Origin: Tardiphaga sp052076105
GTDB lineage: Bacteria > Pseudomonadota > Alphaproteobacteria > Rhizobiales > Xanthobacteraceae
Length of the DNA stretch: 64,000 nt
Assembly (NCBI RefSeq): GCF_052076105.1
Contig: NZ_CP197245.1
Span: 4,898,001 to 4,962,000, forward strand
Reading direction: 5' to 3'
Shown here in pieces: positions 1 through 9,024 of the stretch; position 1 is the first letter of the stretch, and every line of letters starts with the position of its first letter. Position numbers and translations under genes: made by a program. The notes under the pieces were generated by a model, which did not search any database, was not told the origin of the DNA, and saw only the letters and a list, made by a program, of their open reading frames with translations.

Positions 1-1845
1 ACCCGGCAGATCCTGCGGCCGGCGATACCAGGTGTGGGCGATTTCCTTCAGCGTTACGCTGCCATTCGGCCCGCGGATTTCGCCGTCGACCAGCACCACG
101 TTGGCTTCATCGACCTGCAGCAGCTTGGCGCCGATCTTCTTGGCGCGTTCGCCGAGTTCGTGACAGGCCGTGGCGACAGCGCCTCCGGCCATGACCATGC
201 AGCGCGAACCCCAGGTACCCGTGGAATAGGGCGTCATCGCCGTATCGCCATGGACGACACGAATCTTGCCGACATCGACACCGAGCAGCTCGAACGCGAC
301 CTGCGACAGCGTGGTCTCAAGGCCCTGGCCGTGCGAATGCACACCCACTTTCAGTTCAAGGCCTCCATCCGGTGTCAGCCTAGCACTCGCCTGTTCATGG
401 CCCGGCACCATGGGAATGCCCCAGCCCGAATAGACCGAGGTGCCGTGCGCTGCCTGTTCGCAATAGATCGACAGGCCGACCCCGATCAGCCGGCCGTCAT
501 TCTCACCCTTGCGCTGGCGCGCACGGATGCCATCGATATCGATCTGCGCGACCGCGCGACGCAAGGCTTCGGGATAGTCACCACTGTCGAAATGCTTCTT
601 GGTGATGTTGTCGAACGGCATCTGCTCCGGCCGCACCAGATTGCGCAGCCGGACGTCACCGGGCTCAAGCCCCGCTTCGGCGGCAACGAGATCGAGCATC
701 AGCTCCAGCGCAAAACACACGCCGGTGCGCGCAACACCGCGATAGGGCAGGATCGGACATTTGTTGGTGGCCACCGAATAGGTGCGGCAGCGATAGGCCG
801 GCATCTGATAGGGCCCTGGCAGGATGCTAACGACCTGCGCCGCTTCGAGGCACGCCGAGAACGGATAGGACGAATAGGCACCGGAATCGACCGTGGCTTC
901 GCAATCGATGCCGCGCAGCGTGCCGTCGCGATCGGCATAGACGGTGATCTTGTAATGATGCTCGCGGCAGTTCGAGCTCGCGACGAGATGTTCGCGGCGA
1001 TCCTCGATCCAGCGCACCGGGAAGCCGCGCTTCATGGTGAGCCATGACAGGCAGACTTCTTCCGGCAGCAAAATGCCCTTGTGGCCGAAGCCACCACCGA
1101 CATCCGGCGAGACGATCCTGATCTGTCCTTGATCCATCTCAAGGCAGTCGGACAGCCCGTTACGCACAATGTGCGGCATCTGACTGCCCGTATAGAGCGT
1201 GAGCTGATCGAGACGATGATCGAACGTGGCGATGACACCCCGACCTTCCAACGGCGACATGCATTGCCGCGCGGTCGAGATTTCGCGCGTTACCTTGATC
1301 GGCGCGTCGAGGGCTTTGCTGATATCGAGCTCGAAAAAGCTTTCGAGAAAGACATTGTCGCCCCAGTGCTCGTGCACCAAAGGCGCGCCGGGTTCGCGCG
1401 CCTTGAGCATGTCATAGACGGCGGGCAGCTCTTCGAGATCGAGCGTGACGGAGGCCGCGATATCCTCGGCCTCGGCGCGCGTGGGCGCGACACACATGGC
1501 GACGAGTTCGCCGACCTGACGGATTTTGTCGGTGGCCAGAATGGGTTGATCGGACGGCTTGAAGCCGGCCAATCCTGTGATCGCACGGATCGGCTTGATG
1601 CCGACAAGATCGGCGGACGTGAACACCACGTCACGATAGCGCTCAGGAATATGGATCGCCCGGATTCGTGCATGCGCCAGCGGACTGCGGACGAAAGCGA
1701 CGTCCTGCAATCCCGCCAGCCTGATATCGCCGACGAATTGTCCACGCCCGCGCATGAGGCGATCGTCCTCCTTGCGCGGCACGCGCGCGCCAACGCCCTG
1801 CTTTGAAGCAGGCGCGGCAGGCGAGATATCCCGCTCATTGCGCAT
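1..1845 (-). CDS. Xanthine dehydrogenase/CO dehydrogenase-family molybdopterin-binding large subunit (partial, C-terminus off left edge)
   Basis: The minus strand is open from an ATG at 1845 to base 1 (615 codons), so the C-terminus lies outside the window. The protein begins with the usual VPRKEDDRLMRGRGQFVGDI-type N-terminus of CoxL/XdhB-like proteins. In the middle it carries the molybdopterin-contact motif VGGGFGHKG, and further on YRGVARTG, the counterpart of the family's YRGAGRPE region. The family hydroxylates purines, aldehydes, N-heterocycles or CO and needs a FAD subunit and a small [2Fe-2S] subunit. Neither is seen upstream, so they may lie beyond the left edge. The amidohydrolase at 1885 is 39 bases upstream on the same strand, which suggests one operon. 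The substrate cannot be read from the sequence. Confidence 0.9.
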   Translation of the reverse strand, partial: MRNERDISPAAPASKQGVGARVPRKEDDRLMRGRGQFVGDIRLAGLQDVAFVRSPLAHARIRAIHIPERYRDVVFTSADLVGIKPIRAITGLAGFKPSDQPILATDKIRQVGELVAMCVAPTRAEAEDIAASVTLDLEELPAVYDMLKAREPGAPLVHEHWGDNVFLESFFELDISKALDAPIKVTREISTARQCMSPLEGRGVIATFDHRLDQLTLYTGSQMPHIVRNGLSDCLEMDQGQIRIVSPDVGGGFGHKGILLPEEVCLSWLTMKRGFPVRWIEDRREHLVASSNCREHHYKITVYADRDGTLRGIDCEATVDSGAYSSYPFSACLEAAQVVSILPGPYQMPAYRCRTYSVATNKCPILPYRGVARTGVCFALELMLDLVAAEAGLEPGDVRLRNLVRPEQMPFDNITKKHFDSGDYPEALRRAVAQIDIDGIRARQRKGENDGRLIGVGLSIYCEQAAHGTSVYSGWGIPMVPGHEQASARLTPDGGLELKVGVHSHGQGLETTLSQVAFELLGVDVGKIRVVHGDTAMTPYSTGTWGSRCMVMAGGAVATACHELGERAKKIGAKLLQVDEANVVLVDGEIRGPNGSVTLKEIAHTWYRRPQDLPG

Positions 1846-1884
1846 CGACGGACTCCCGGCGTCTTCCGTATGGGCTTGCAAACC

Positions 1885-3162
1885 TCAGGCCGCGACGGCC
1901 TGAGGCAGGATCGGAGCGACGGCGTCGTGACGAATGCCGGCGCGCAGGCAGAAGGCCGGCTGCAGCAGGCCGTCCGACACCGTCTTGGTATCCTCGTTGT
2001 CGCGCAGGATGAACTTGCCGGGGATCTGCGAGAGCACCGAGACGTCGGCGTCCATGCCAACCTTGAGCGAACCGATGGTGCCTTCGAGGCCGATCATCTT
2101 GGCCGGGTTCGACGTCACCATCGGCACCACCTGCTCCAGCGTCAGGCCGAGCGCCATCATCGAGCTCATCGCCTGCACCAGGCTGAACTTGGCCTGGCCC
2201 TTGAACGGATGGTTCTCGTCGTCCTCATGTTCTTCCGGCGTGCCGGCAGGCGCCGGCATCGATGTGTTGTAGCCATGGATATCGGCGCCGAGCGTGCTGG
2301 GCACGATGCCGGCCGCGATCGCCTTCTTCGCCAGGCGATAGGAGAAGTGACTACCATGGCCGACATCCACCTTGAGGCCGCGATCGATTGCCGCCTGGAT
2401 CACCGGATGCACCTCGCCTTCGCGATTGACGAAGCCGCCGGGATGCCGCGTGAACGGATGGGCCAGCACATCGCCTTCCTTGAGCAGCGGGATCACGCGC
2501 TCGAGGATCGTATCGACATCCTCGCCATTGGTGCCCGACTCCGGCAGGCCCCAGAGCTGGCCGAAATGCACATAGACCGGCAGTTCGGCGCGCTTGCCGA
2601 TCTCCGCTGCCATCTGGATCACCTTGATGCCCCAGCGTGCGAAGCCGCCGATTTCCGCATGCGCCTTGATGCCGCGCACGAGATCGCGATTGGCAACCGC
2701 CGACTTCACCGTGGCGTCGATGTCGACGCAGTCGGGGCTGTAGAGATTGGGATAGAGATGGCCTTCGAGGCCACCGACCAGATAGGCCGAGAGAAACGCG
2801 TAGACGCGCGACTTCGCGGGCTCGGCGATGAAGTGACGAAAACCGGGAAGCGTCATGCAGGACGGCCCGCCCTGATCGACCAGCGTGGTGACGCCCGATT
2901 GCACGCCGACCATGTCGGGATTCATGCCGAAGCGGCCGGAGACATATTGAAAGACATGACCATGCGTATCGATCAGCCCCGGCAGCACCAGCTTGCCGGT
3001 GACGTCGATGACTTCGCGCGCGCTGGTCGGCAGGATGTCAGCCTGCACGGCCGCGACCTTGCCGTTCCGAATGGCAACATCCTTGATGCCGTCAACACTG
3101 GCGGCGGGATCGATGACACGACCACCGCGCAGCAGCAGGTCGAATGAGGCAGTAACGGACAT
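1885..3162 (-). CDS. Amidohydrolase/deacetylase-family metallohydrolase
   Basis: A 425-aa protein of the dihydroorotase-like amidohydrolase superfamily, which uses a metal to hydrolyse C-N or ester bonds in cyclic or acylated substrates. Visible signatures are the N-terminal beta-sandwich opening (DLLLRGGRVIDP), the metal-binding DTHGHV near residue 60, HAEIGG, VHFGQ, VLAHPFTRHPGG, VGHGSH and the late Asp in TLGADIHGY. A good ribosome site (AAGGAG) lies 6 bases before the ATG at 3162. It leads the minus-strand unit that continues into the molybdenum hydroxylase. It faces a divergent MarR gene with a palindrome between them, so control by that MarR protein is likely. The family is certain; the substrate is unknown. 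Confidence 0.88.
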   Translation of the reverse strand: MSVTASFDLLLRGGRVIDPAASVDGIKDVAIRNGKVAAVQADILPTSAREVIDVTGKLVLPGLIDTHGHVFQYVSGRFGMNPDMVGVQSGVTTLVDQGGPSCMTLPGFRHFIAEPAKSRVYAFLSAYLVGGLEGHLYPNLYSPDCVDIDATVKSAVANRDLVRGIKAHAEIGGFARWGIKVIQMAAEIGKRAELPVYVHFGQLWGLPESGTNGEDVDTILERVIPLLKEGDVLAHPFTRHPGGFVNREGEVHPVIQAAIDRGLKVDVGHGSHFSYRLAKKAIAAGIVPSTLGADIHGYNTSMPAPAGTPEEHEDDENHPFKGQAKFSLVQAMSSMMALGLTLEQVVPMVTSNPAKMIGLEGTIGSLKVGMDADVSVLSQIPGKFILRDNEDTKTVSDGLLQPAFCLRAGIRHDAVAPILPQAVAA

Positions 3163-3202
3163 AGCGGTCTCCTTGCGTTCCGGCGGACATTAGAGGCCCA
3201 CC

Positions 3203-3228
3203 AAAATACGAAGCATACTTCGTATTTT
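3203..3228. promoter_or_regulatory. Perfect 11-bp inverted repeat, candidate MarR operator
   Basis: AAAATACGAAG, then CATA, then CTTCGTATTTT: two perfectly complementary 11-base arms around a 4-base spacer. It lies 41 bases upstream of the amidohydrolase ATG and in front of the divergent MarR-family gene. Its AT-rich arms stand out in GC-rich DNA. MarR dimers typically bind palindromes of this size over the promoters of divergent target genes. The symmetry is seen directly; the protein that binds it is inferred. Confidence 0.75.
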
Positions 3229-3322
3229 ACAAAAGCAAAGTCCGTGCCATAGGATTGCAGTGCGGCAACTTTTCAGAGCGCTTGCACCATGCGAGAAGCG
3301 GCCGATAGCAGGAGACACGACC

Positions 3323-3817
3323 TTGCCGAGAGCGAAGCCGCGGCGCGATCAGGCCGCCCACAAGCCCTGGCCACTGGAACAGCGGCCGGGATTTCTGATC
3401 CGCAGGCTGCACCAGATCCATGTCGCACTGTTCCAGGAGGCGTGCAGCGCCTTCGAGATGACGCCGCTGCAATACAGCCTGTTGTCGGCGCTGGCGGTGC
3501 GCGGAACCGCGGATCAAACGACTTTAGCCGCTGATATTGCTCTGGATCGCACGACGACGACGGGCGCACTGAAGCGGCTGGAGGCGCGCAAACTGGTGGA
3601 GCGTCCGGTCAGCGACGACGATCGTCGGGCGCGCGTATGCAGACTGACTCCCGCCGGCACGACACTGCTGAACAAGATCGAGGCCGCCGCCCGCGACGCG
3701 CATCGCGCAACCCTTGGCAGCCTGTCGAAACCGGAACAGGCCACCTTCATTGCGCTGATGCAACGCATTGTCGCAGAGAATGCCACCCGCAATGCCGCGC
3801 CCGATCTCGCGGAATAA
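3323..3817 (+). CDS. MarR-family transcriptional regulator
   Basis: A winged-helix regulator of 164 aa from a TTG start at 3323, which has AGGAG 8 bases ahead. An upstream in-frame GTG at 3260 would give 185 aa but has no clear ribosome site. The fold is recognisable from the MTPLQYSLLSAL helix, the DNA-recognition region DRTTTTGALKRLEARKLVER, the wing DDRRARVCRLTPAG and the C-terminal dimer helices. It is divergent from the amidohydrolase gene and shares with it the palindrome at 3203-3228. The simplest reading is that it represses the neighbouring catabolic genes and perhaps itself until a ligand is bound. The ligand is unknown. Confidence 0.85.
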   Translation: MPRAKPRRDQAAHKPWPLEQRPGFLIRRLHQIHVALFQEACSAFEMTPLQYSLLSALAVRGTADQTTLAADIALDRTTTTGALKRLEARKLVERPVSDDDRRARVCRLTPAGTTLLNKIEAAARDAHRATLGSLSKPEQATFIALMQRIVAENATRNAAPDLAE

Positions 3818-3895
3818 GCGCACTGGACAGCAACTTCGCCAGATTAGAACGACTATAAATTAATCAGGCTGACCGCCTTAGAGGCAGACAGATAT

Positions 3896-4231
3896 TCAGG
3901 GTCGCAGCACCAACCGCTCATCCGGCGGCGCGATTTCGGTGACGAGATCGCGGATCAGCGCCTTCTTCGGCAGCGGCGCCAGGGTGGTCGTCCCTTCCTT
4001 CAGGCGCACTGTGCAGGCGTAATCGACCTTGCCGTCGATCAGCATCATGCATTCCTTGCACGCATTGGCATTGATGCAGGCGAAGCGGAATGCCAGCGAC
4101 GGATCCATATCGCGACGCACCGTGCGCAAACCATCGAGAATGGATTGACCGTGCTCGAAGGAAATGTCGAACGTGTCCTGGTGCGGGGCCTCGCCGAGCG
4201 TGCCGCGCTGAATGCTGAGTGTCGCCTTCAT
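3896..4231 (-). CDS. SdhB-type [2Fe-2S] domain protein
   Basis: A 111-aa protein corresponding only to the N-terminal plant-type ferredoxin half of SdhB/FrdB; the second, 3Fe-4S/4Fe-4S half is absent. The cluster ligands appear as CINANACKEC followed 11 residues later by a final Cys (CX5CX2CX11C). Succinate dehydrogenases normally have CX4C at the first pair, so the extra residue is unusual. The start at 4231 overlaps the stop of the flavoprotein gene by four bases (ATGA), which implies translational coupling. It probably takes electrons from the flavoprotein. A longer reading frame to 4315 lies inside the flavoprotein gene and is not favoured. Confidence 0.8.
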   Translation of the reverse strand: MKATLSIQRGTLGEAPHQDTFDISFEHGQSILDGLRTVRRDMDPSLAFRFACINANACKECMMLIDGKVDYACTVRLKEGTTTLAPLPKKALIRDLVTEIAPPDERLVLRP

Positions 4232-5949
4232 GCGGCAGCCTTTCCGGTGGTGGGCATGACTTTGCGCAGGGTCATGTCGCTGCCCGACAGTGCCACGATC
4301 TGGTTGACACTCCATGCGTCGTCGAGGCCGAGATGATCGTCACGCTGATGCGCGCCGCGACTTTCGGTGCGCGCGAGCGCGGGGACGGCGACGGATTGTG
4401 CAACGGCGAGCATATTGCGGAGGTCGAGCCAGTCGGCCAGTACAGGATCAAACGCGTCTGCAGATGCAAATGGCCTATCGCCGACATCGACCTTCAATTC
4501 CGCGATCTGGGAAATCGCCGAACGCAGCTTGGTGTCAGTGCGGAACGGACCGACATCATCGGCCATCACGGCCTGCAGTTTCACGATGACTGCCGCAGGA
4601 TTTGGCGCATCGCGTCTGCTGGCACTGCGCAGCAGATCGAGTGCCGGCTTCGCCGCTTCAGTGGACCACATCGAAGTCCCCTGCTTCGCGCGTTCTGCCG
4701 CGCTACGACCCGCTCGCGCGCCGAATACAAAGGCTTCGGTGATCGCATTGCCCGACAGCCGGTTGGCACCATTGGCGCCGCCGACCGCTTCGCCGCAAGC
4801 GAACAGTCCGGGGACGCCGGTCGCCATCATCTCGTCCACGCGGATACCGCCCATATGATAATGCGCGATCGGCGCGACCTCGACAGGACGCTGCGCGAGA
4901 TCAATGCCGTTCTCCGCCAGCCGATCCACCACCGGCCCGAACGCCTTGCGTATCTCGACTTCGGGCACATGCTGGAAGCTCAGATAGGCGCCACCAGCGG
5001 GGCTGCCGCGGCCGGCCTCGACTTCCTTGGTGATCGCATAGGTGGCGAGATCGCGCGTCAGCACATAGGTGCCATCGCTGCGCTTGTCGCGCGTCACATA
5101 ATCCTCTTCGAACTCGCGCATCTGGGAATTGAGCAGCTTGCCGCCAAGCTTGTAGCGAAACGGGTCCCACATGATCGGATCCATGCCAACCAGTCTTGGC
5201 GCGAGATGGCCGATCGGGAAGAACTGCACGAACTCCATGTCGATCAATTCGGCGCCCGCGCGCAGGGCCAGCGCATAACCGTCGCCGCCCATATTCGACG
5301 ATGCGCTGTTGCGCCGATAGAGCCCGGTGAGCCCGCCTGTCGCGATCACCACCGCCTTCGCCGCCAGCGTCACCGCCTGCCCGGTCGGCAGATGCAGTGC
5401 TATCGCGCCGCAGGCTTCGCCATCACGCAATGCGATATCGACGATGGTGAGATCGCCGATACGGCGAATGCCGCTCGCATTGTTCAGCTGCGTGCGCAGC
5501 GTCTTCGACACCGCGGGACCCGTCGAGAGAAAGTCCACATAGGCGCAGCGCGGCCGGTCATGGCCTGGCGCCTGTGCCTGTTTGATATGACCATCCTCGC
5601 GCGCCCAGCCGACCTTCCAGGCATCCATCTCGCGCAGCCGTTGCGGGCCGTCTTCGCACAACAGCGCGGCAAGACGCTCATCGCAGAGCCCGCGGCCGGC
5701 GGCGAGCGTATCGGCGAAATGATGTTCCCAGTGATCCGGCGTCTGCTCGCCGAGCGCCGCAGCCACCGTCATCTGCGCCATGACGGTCGCGCCGCCACGC
5801 CCGATCAGGCTGCGATCAGCGAGAATGACCGACGCACCGTTCCTAGCGGCTTCCAGCGCGGCATACATGCCGGCACCACCGGCGCCGATCACGAGGACAT
5901 CGGCTTTGAGATGGGTGGGAACCGAAGTATCGGGAGAAGGTGATGTCAT
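4228..5949 (-). CDS. FAD-binding fumarate reductase/succinate dehydrogenase-like flavoprotein
   Basis: A 573-aa flavoprotein of the SdhA/FrdA/NadB superfamily. The dinucleotide-binding motif VIGAGGAGMYAALEA is near residue 20, followed by GRGGATVMAQM. The capping domain contains a HYHMGGIRVDE motif and the second FAD motif GLFACGEAVGGANGANRLSGNAI. The His and Arg residues of these motifs are where the superfamily binds dicarboxylates. It is transcribed ahead of, and overlaps, the [2Fe-2S] gene. No membrane anchor subunits are nearby, so this looks like a soluble two-subunit dehydrogenase or oxidase rather than respiratory complex II. The substrate is unknown. Confidence 0.87.
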   Translation of the reverse strand: MTSPSPDTSVPTHLKADVLVIGAGGAGMYAALEAARNGASVILADRSLIGRGGATVMAQMTVAAALGEQTPDHWEHHFADTLAAGRGLCDERLAALLCEDGPQRLREMDAWKVGWAREDGHIKQAQAPGHDRPRCAYVDFLSTGPAVSKTLRTQLNNASGIRRIGDLTIVDIALRDGEACGAIALHLPTGQAVTLAAKAVVIATGGLTGLYRRNSASSNMGGDGYALALRAGAELIDMEFVQFFPIGHLAPRLVGMDPIMWDPFRYKLGGKLLNSQMREFEEDYVTRDKRSDGTYVLTRDLATYAITKEVEAGRGSPAGGAYLSFQHVPEVEIRKAFGPVVDRLAENGIDLAQRPVEVAPIAHYHMGGIRVDEMMATGVPGLFACGEAVGGANGANRLSGNAITEAFVFGARAGRSAAERAKQGTSMWSTEAAKPALDLLRSASRRDAPNPAAVIVKLQAVMADDVGPFRTDTKLRSAISQIAELKVDVGDRPFASADAFDPVLADWLDLRNMLAVAQSVAVPALARTESRGAHQRDDHLGLDDAWSVNQIVALSGSDMTLRKVMPTTGKAAA

Positions 5950-6032
5950 GGTCAGGCGAGTGTCTCTTCAAACAAAGGCGTTGTCAGTAACCATCGCCGT
6001 GCCAGAACCATGCCACACGGCATCTCCCGTCG

Positions 6033-7196
6033 TCAGATCTCCGTCCGCAAAATAGCCCGCGCCAGCGTCTGCGCACGCGGAACGATACTCTCAATATCCA
6101 GCCACTCCAGATCGGTGTGGACATTGCCACCAACCGGCCCGAGCCCGCACAATGTCGGCGTGCCAACGCTGGCGGTGAAACCGGAATCTGCGCAGCCGCC
6201 GGCGAATTCGCCGGTCAGCGTGGTGAGACCCGAGTCGACAGCAGCCGCCTGATAGGCTTCGAACATCGCCTTGGCTGCAGCGTCCTGCACCAGCGGCAAA
6301 AATTCACCGTTGATGTGCAGCTTCGCTGTCGTGCCCGGCACGGTCGACGTCGCGATGATCTTCTCGATCGCCGCCATGATGGTCGCGCGATCGGTCGGCT
6401 CGATGTAGCGGAAATCGATCTCGCCTTCCGCATGCGGCGCCGTGGTGTTGACCGACTGGCCGCCCGAGACCAGACCGACATTGAGCGTGATGCCCTTGTC
6501 CATATCGGTCAGAGCGTGGATCTGCACGATCTTGTGCGCGAGTTCGCCGATGGCACTGATGCCCACCGCAAAATTATTGCCGGAATGCGCGGCCTTGCCG
6601 AACACCTCGAAACGCATGAATACGCCGCCCTTGCGCCCGGTCGTGATATTGCCGGTCGGACGCCCAGGCTCCGAATTATAGACCGCCCGGGCGGCGCGGC
6701 CTTCGCGCTCGATGATCGGCCGCGACGAGCGCGACGCGATCTCCTCGTCGCCGGTGATGAGCAGCTTGATCGGGCACGGTGCGGCATCGAATTTCTTCAG
6801 CGCTGCAGCGACGAACACGTTGATCACGACGCCGGCCTTCATGTCAGCCACGCCGGGGCCATGAGCAAGATTACCCTTAATGGTGAAGGGGCGCTTGGCG
6901 ACTTCGCCCTTGGGAAACACCGTGTCGCGATGACCCATCAGCAGGATCGGCTTCTCGTTGCTGCCGGGCTTGGTAATCAGCCCATGCACGGCATCGCCAT
7001 AGACGTCATGGGGCTCGCGCCAGGTTTCGATGCCATATTCGGCGAAGTGCTGCTCGAAACGAGCCCCGACGGCATCGACGCCTTCCTTGTCGAAGGAACC
7101 GGAATCGATGTTCACGACATCGCGCAGCAGATCGATCATCGGCTGCTTCTGTGAGGCCAGCCAGTTGATGATCTGGGCTTCGGTAGTGTTCGACAT
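6033..7196 (-). CDS. M20-family metallopeptidase (carboxypeptidase G2/ArgE-like)
   Basis: A 387-aa dizinc hydrolase of the M20 family, which cleaves N-acyl or glutamyl amide bonds. Visible are the first metal ligand in GHRDTVFP, the bridging Asp in GPGVADMKAGV, the catalytic Glu pair in TGDEEIASR, the dimerisation-domain insert and the late His in GGNVHTDLEWLD. The ATG at 7196 has AAGGA 6 bases ahead and is preferred over the in-frame ATG at 7214. It lies between the flavoprotein and a GMC oxidoreductase, all on the minus strand, consistent with a shared catabolic unit. The natural substrate cannot be told from sequence. Confidence 0.88.
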   Translation of the reverse strand: MSNTTEAQIINWLASQKQPMIDLLRDVVNIDSGSFDKEGVDAVGARFEQHFAEYGIETWREPHDVYGDAVHGLITKPGSNEKPILLMGHRDTVFPKGEVAKRPFTIKGNLAHGPGVADMKAGVVINVFVAAALKKFDAAPCPIKLLITGDEEIASRSSRPIIEREGRAARAVYNSEPGRPTGNITTGRKGGVFMRFEVFGKAAHSGNNFAVGISAIGELAHKIVQIHALTDMDKGITLNVGLVSGGQSVNTTAPHAEGEIDFRYIEPTDRATIMAAIEKIIATSTVPGTTAKLHINGEFLPLVQDAAAKAMFEAYQAAAVDSGLTTLTGEFAGGCADSGFTASVGTPTLCGLGPVGGNVHTDLEWLDIESIVPRAQTLARAILRTEI

Positions 7197-7240
7197 GCGT
7201 AGTCCTTCAGTCATTCTTGAAGCGCTTGCGTTGCGCGTTG

Positions 7241-8821
7241 CTATTTGGCCATCGCCACGGCGGGCGCGGCACTGTCCTGCCTGCGCATCATCATGCGCGC
7301 AATGGCTTCGCCAATCACCACCGTGGTGAAGTGAGTGTTGGCGCGGCAGTCGGCCGGCATGATCGACGCATCGGCGACGCGCAGGCCTGCAATACCTTTC
7401 ACCGTGCCATCCGGATTGACGACGCCGTCAGTCATATCGAAGCCCGTCATGCGGCAAGTGCCCGAAGCGTGCTGGATGTCGCCAGTATCACGGCGCAGCA
7501 GAGCCTCCAGTTCATGCAAGGGCAGCGCCGCCGCCTGCGGCAGCGTGAGATCCGTATCGGTCAGGCGAATCCAGTCGGCGATACCGGCGAGCGCCGGCTG
7601 CGTGGTGATCACAGCAAGTCGCTTCACCGCGTCGACCATACGCGCCATGTCGCGTGGATCCGACAGCATGTTCTCTTCAACGATCGGATCGATCGTCGCA
7701 TCGGGTGATGCGAGCTTCAGTGTGCCCCGAGAATAAGCGCGATACAGCCCCGCGCCGATCGCGCCGGGATTGCCGATGCCGCGATGATTGAAGGCGATCA
7801 GGATCATGTCGCGCCGGCCATCGTCGAGGCCGGACGAATAGGTGACGCAGCAATTGGTGTGGCGCGCATCCCTATCCTTCGGCTCAACGTCGTCATGCAG
7901 CTTGATGGTGGTACGGAACAGCGGATGATCGAAGAAATGCTGGCCGACAGGCAGGTCGCGTTGAACGGCAATACCCATCGCCTGTAGCTCAGCCGCCGGG
8001 CCGACGCCTGAGCGCAGCAGGATCGCCGGACTGTGGATCGCGCCGCCGCACAGCACGATCTCGCGCGCGCTGATTTCCTGCGTACCGTGCCCCTCGAAGT
8101 GCACGATCACACCGGTCGCCTGACCGTCCTTGATCACAACGCGATCGACCAGCGCGTGGCCGCGGATCTCGAGATTCGCACGGCCGCGCACCGGCTCGAG
8201 ATAACCCTCATTGGTGGAAATGCGACGCAGATCACGGCTGTTGATCGGGTAGCAGGCGACGCCTTCGCCATCTGGCCCGTTGACGTCGTCACACCACGCA
8301 TAGCCCGAGGCCAGCGCCGCATCGCGCAAGCCCTTGTCGATCGGCCCCCATGTCTCGGGCGGCGCGCGATAGACCGGCAGCGGACCACCGCGGCCATGAC
8401 CGGGCCTGTCGCCGAATTCCAGATCGTCCTCGATCACCGAGAACAGCGGCATGATCTCCTTGGCCGACCAGCCGGTGCACCCCAGCGACGCCCATTCGTC
8501 GAATGCGTCGGCGACGCCGCGAATCGCGATCTGGCCGTTCATCATCGACGAACCGCCAAGGCCCTTGCCGCGCCAGTAGAAGCGCTGATCCTGCCCGGCG
8601 ACGCGGCGCGAATGCAGTTGCGGCCACTGCCACTTCTCCTGAAATTCGCGCTGGTGAATGATCGGAATCGGGTTCGGCGTGGTCACTTCCCAGGGCGCAT
8701 CCGCCGCGCGCCAGTCGAGGCCGGCCTCCAGCAGCAGCACACGCGTCGCGGGATTTTCAGAGAGCCTGGCGGCCACGGCAGCGCCGGCAGATCCACCGCC
8801 GACGACGATCACATCATACAT
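7241..8821 (-). CDS. GMC-family FAD oxidoreductase (choline/alcohol dehydrogenase-like)
   Basis: A 526-aa flavoenzyme that oxidises an alcohol group. It starts with the Rossmann motif DVIVVGGGSAGAAVAARLSE and continues with the GMC signature GKGLGGSSMMNGQIAIRG. The second signature region is CGGAIHSPAILLRSGVG. The C-terminus carries QHASGTCRMTG, DASIMPADC and NTHFTTVVIGEAIA, which supply the active-site His residues in this family. No signal peptide is seen, so it is probably cytoplasmic. It is the most upstream gene of the minus-strand catabolic run. The substrate is undetermined. Confidence 0.9.
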   Translation of the reverse strand: MYDVIVVGGGSAGAAVAARLSENPATRVLLLEAGLDWRAADAPWEVTTPNPIPIIHQREFQEKWQWPQLHSRRVAGQDQRFYWRGKGLGGSSMMNGQIAIRGVADAFDEWASLGCTGWSAKEIMPLFSVIEDDLEFGDRPGHGRGGPLPVYRAPPETWGPIDKGLRDAALASGYAWCDDVNGPDGEGVACYPINSRDLRRISTNEGYLEPVRGRANLEIRGHALVDRVVIKDGQATGVIVHFEGHGTQEISAREIVLCGGAIHSPAILLRSGVGPAAELQAMGIAVQRDLPVGQHFFDHPLFRTTIKLHDDVEPKDRDARHTNCCVTYSSGLDDGRRDMILIAFNHRGIGNPGAIGAGLYRAYSRGTLKLASPDATIDPIVEENMLSDPRDMARMVDAVKRLAVITTQPALAGIADWIRLTDTDLTLPQAAALPLHELEALLRRDTGDIQHASGTCRMTGFDMTDGVVNPDGTVKGIAGLRVADASIMPADCRANTHFTTVVIGEAIARMMMRRQDSAAPAVAMAK

Positions 8822-9024
8822 AGTGCTTCATTTCTTTCCGCTGCGGCGCCTTGCGCCGATCTCGGCCGACCGAACGCGTGCAAAATCCATTCCCGTCATT
8901 ATGCGCCGGGCGCGCGGCAGACGCCAGCAGGCGCGCTGCAGAGGCAACGCGCGGCAAAGACATGGCGGTTAGAAAGATATGGCCACAGGTTGTGGCGGTG
9001 ATGAACTGAACGGAAAGAGCCGCC

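Noticed and set aside
34..1806. Long plus-strand open frames opposite the molybdenum hydroxylase gene
   Set aside because: They are antisense shadows caused by high GC at third codon positions. The minus frame carries the VGGGFGHKG motif and family sequence throughout, while the plus frames are rich in Arg, His and Asp and match nothing.
4219..5943. 574-codon plus-strand frame opposite the flavoprotein gene
   Set aside because: It mirrors the real gene almost exactly and has shadow-like composition. The minus-strand protein has both FAD-binding motifs.
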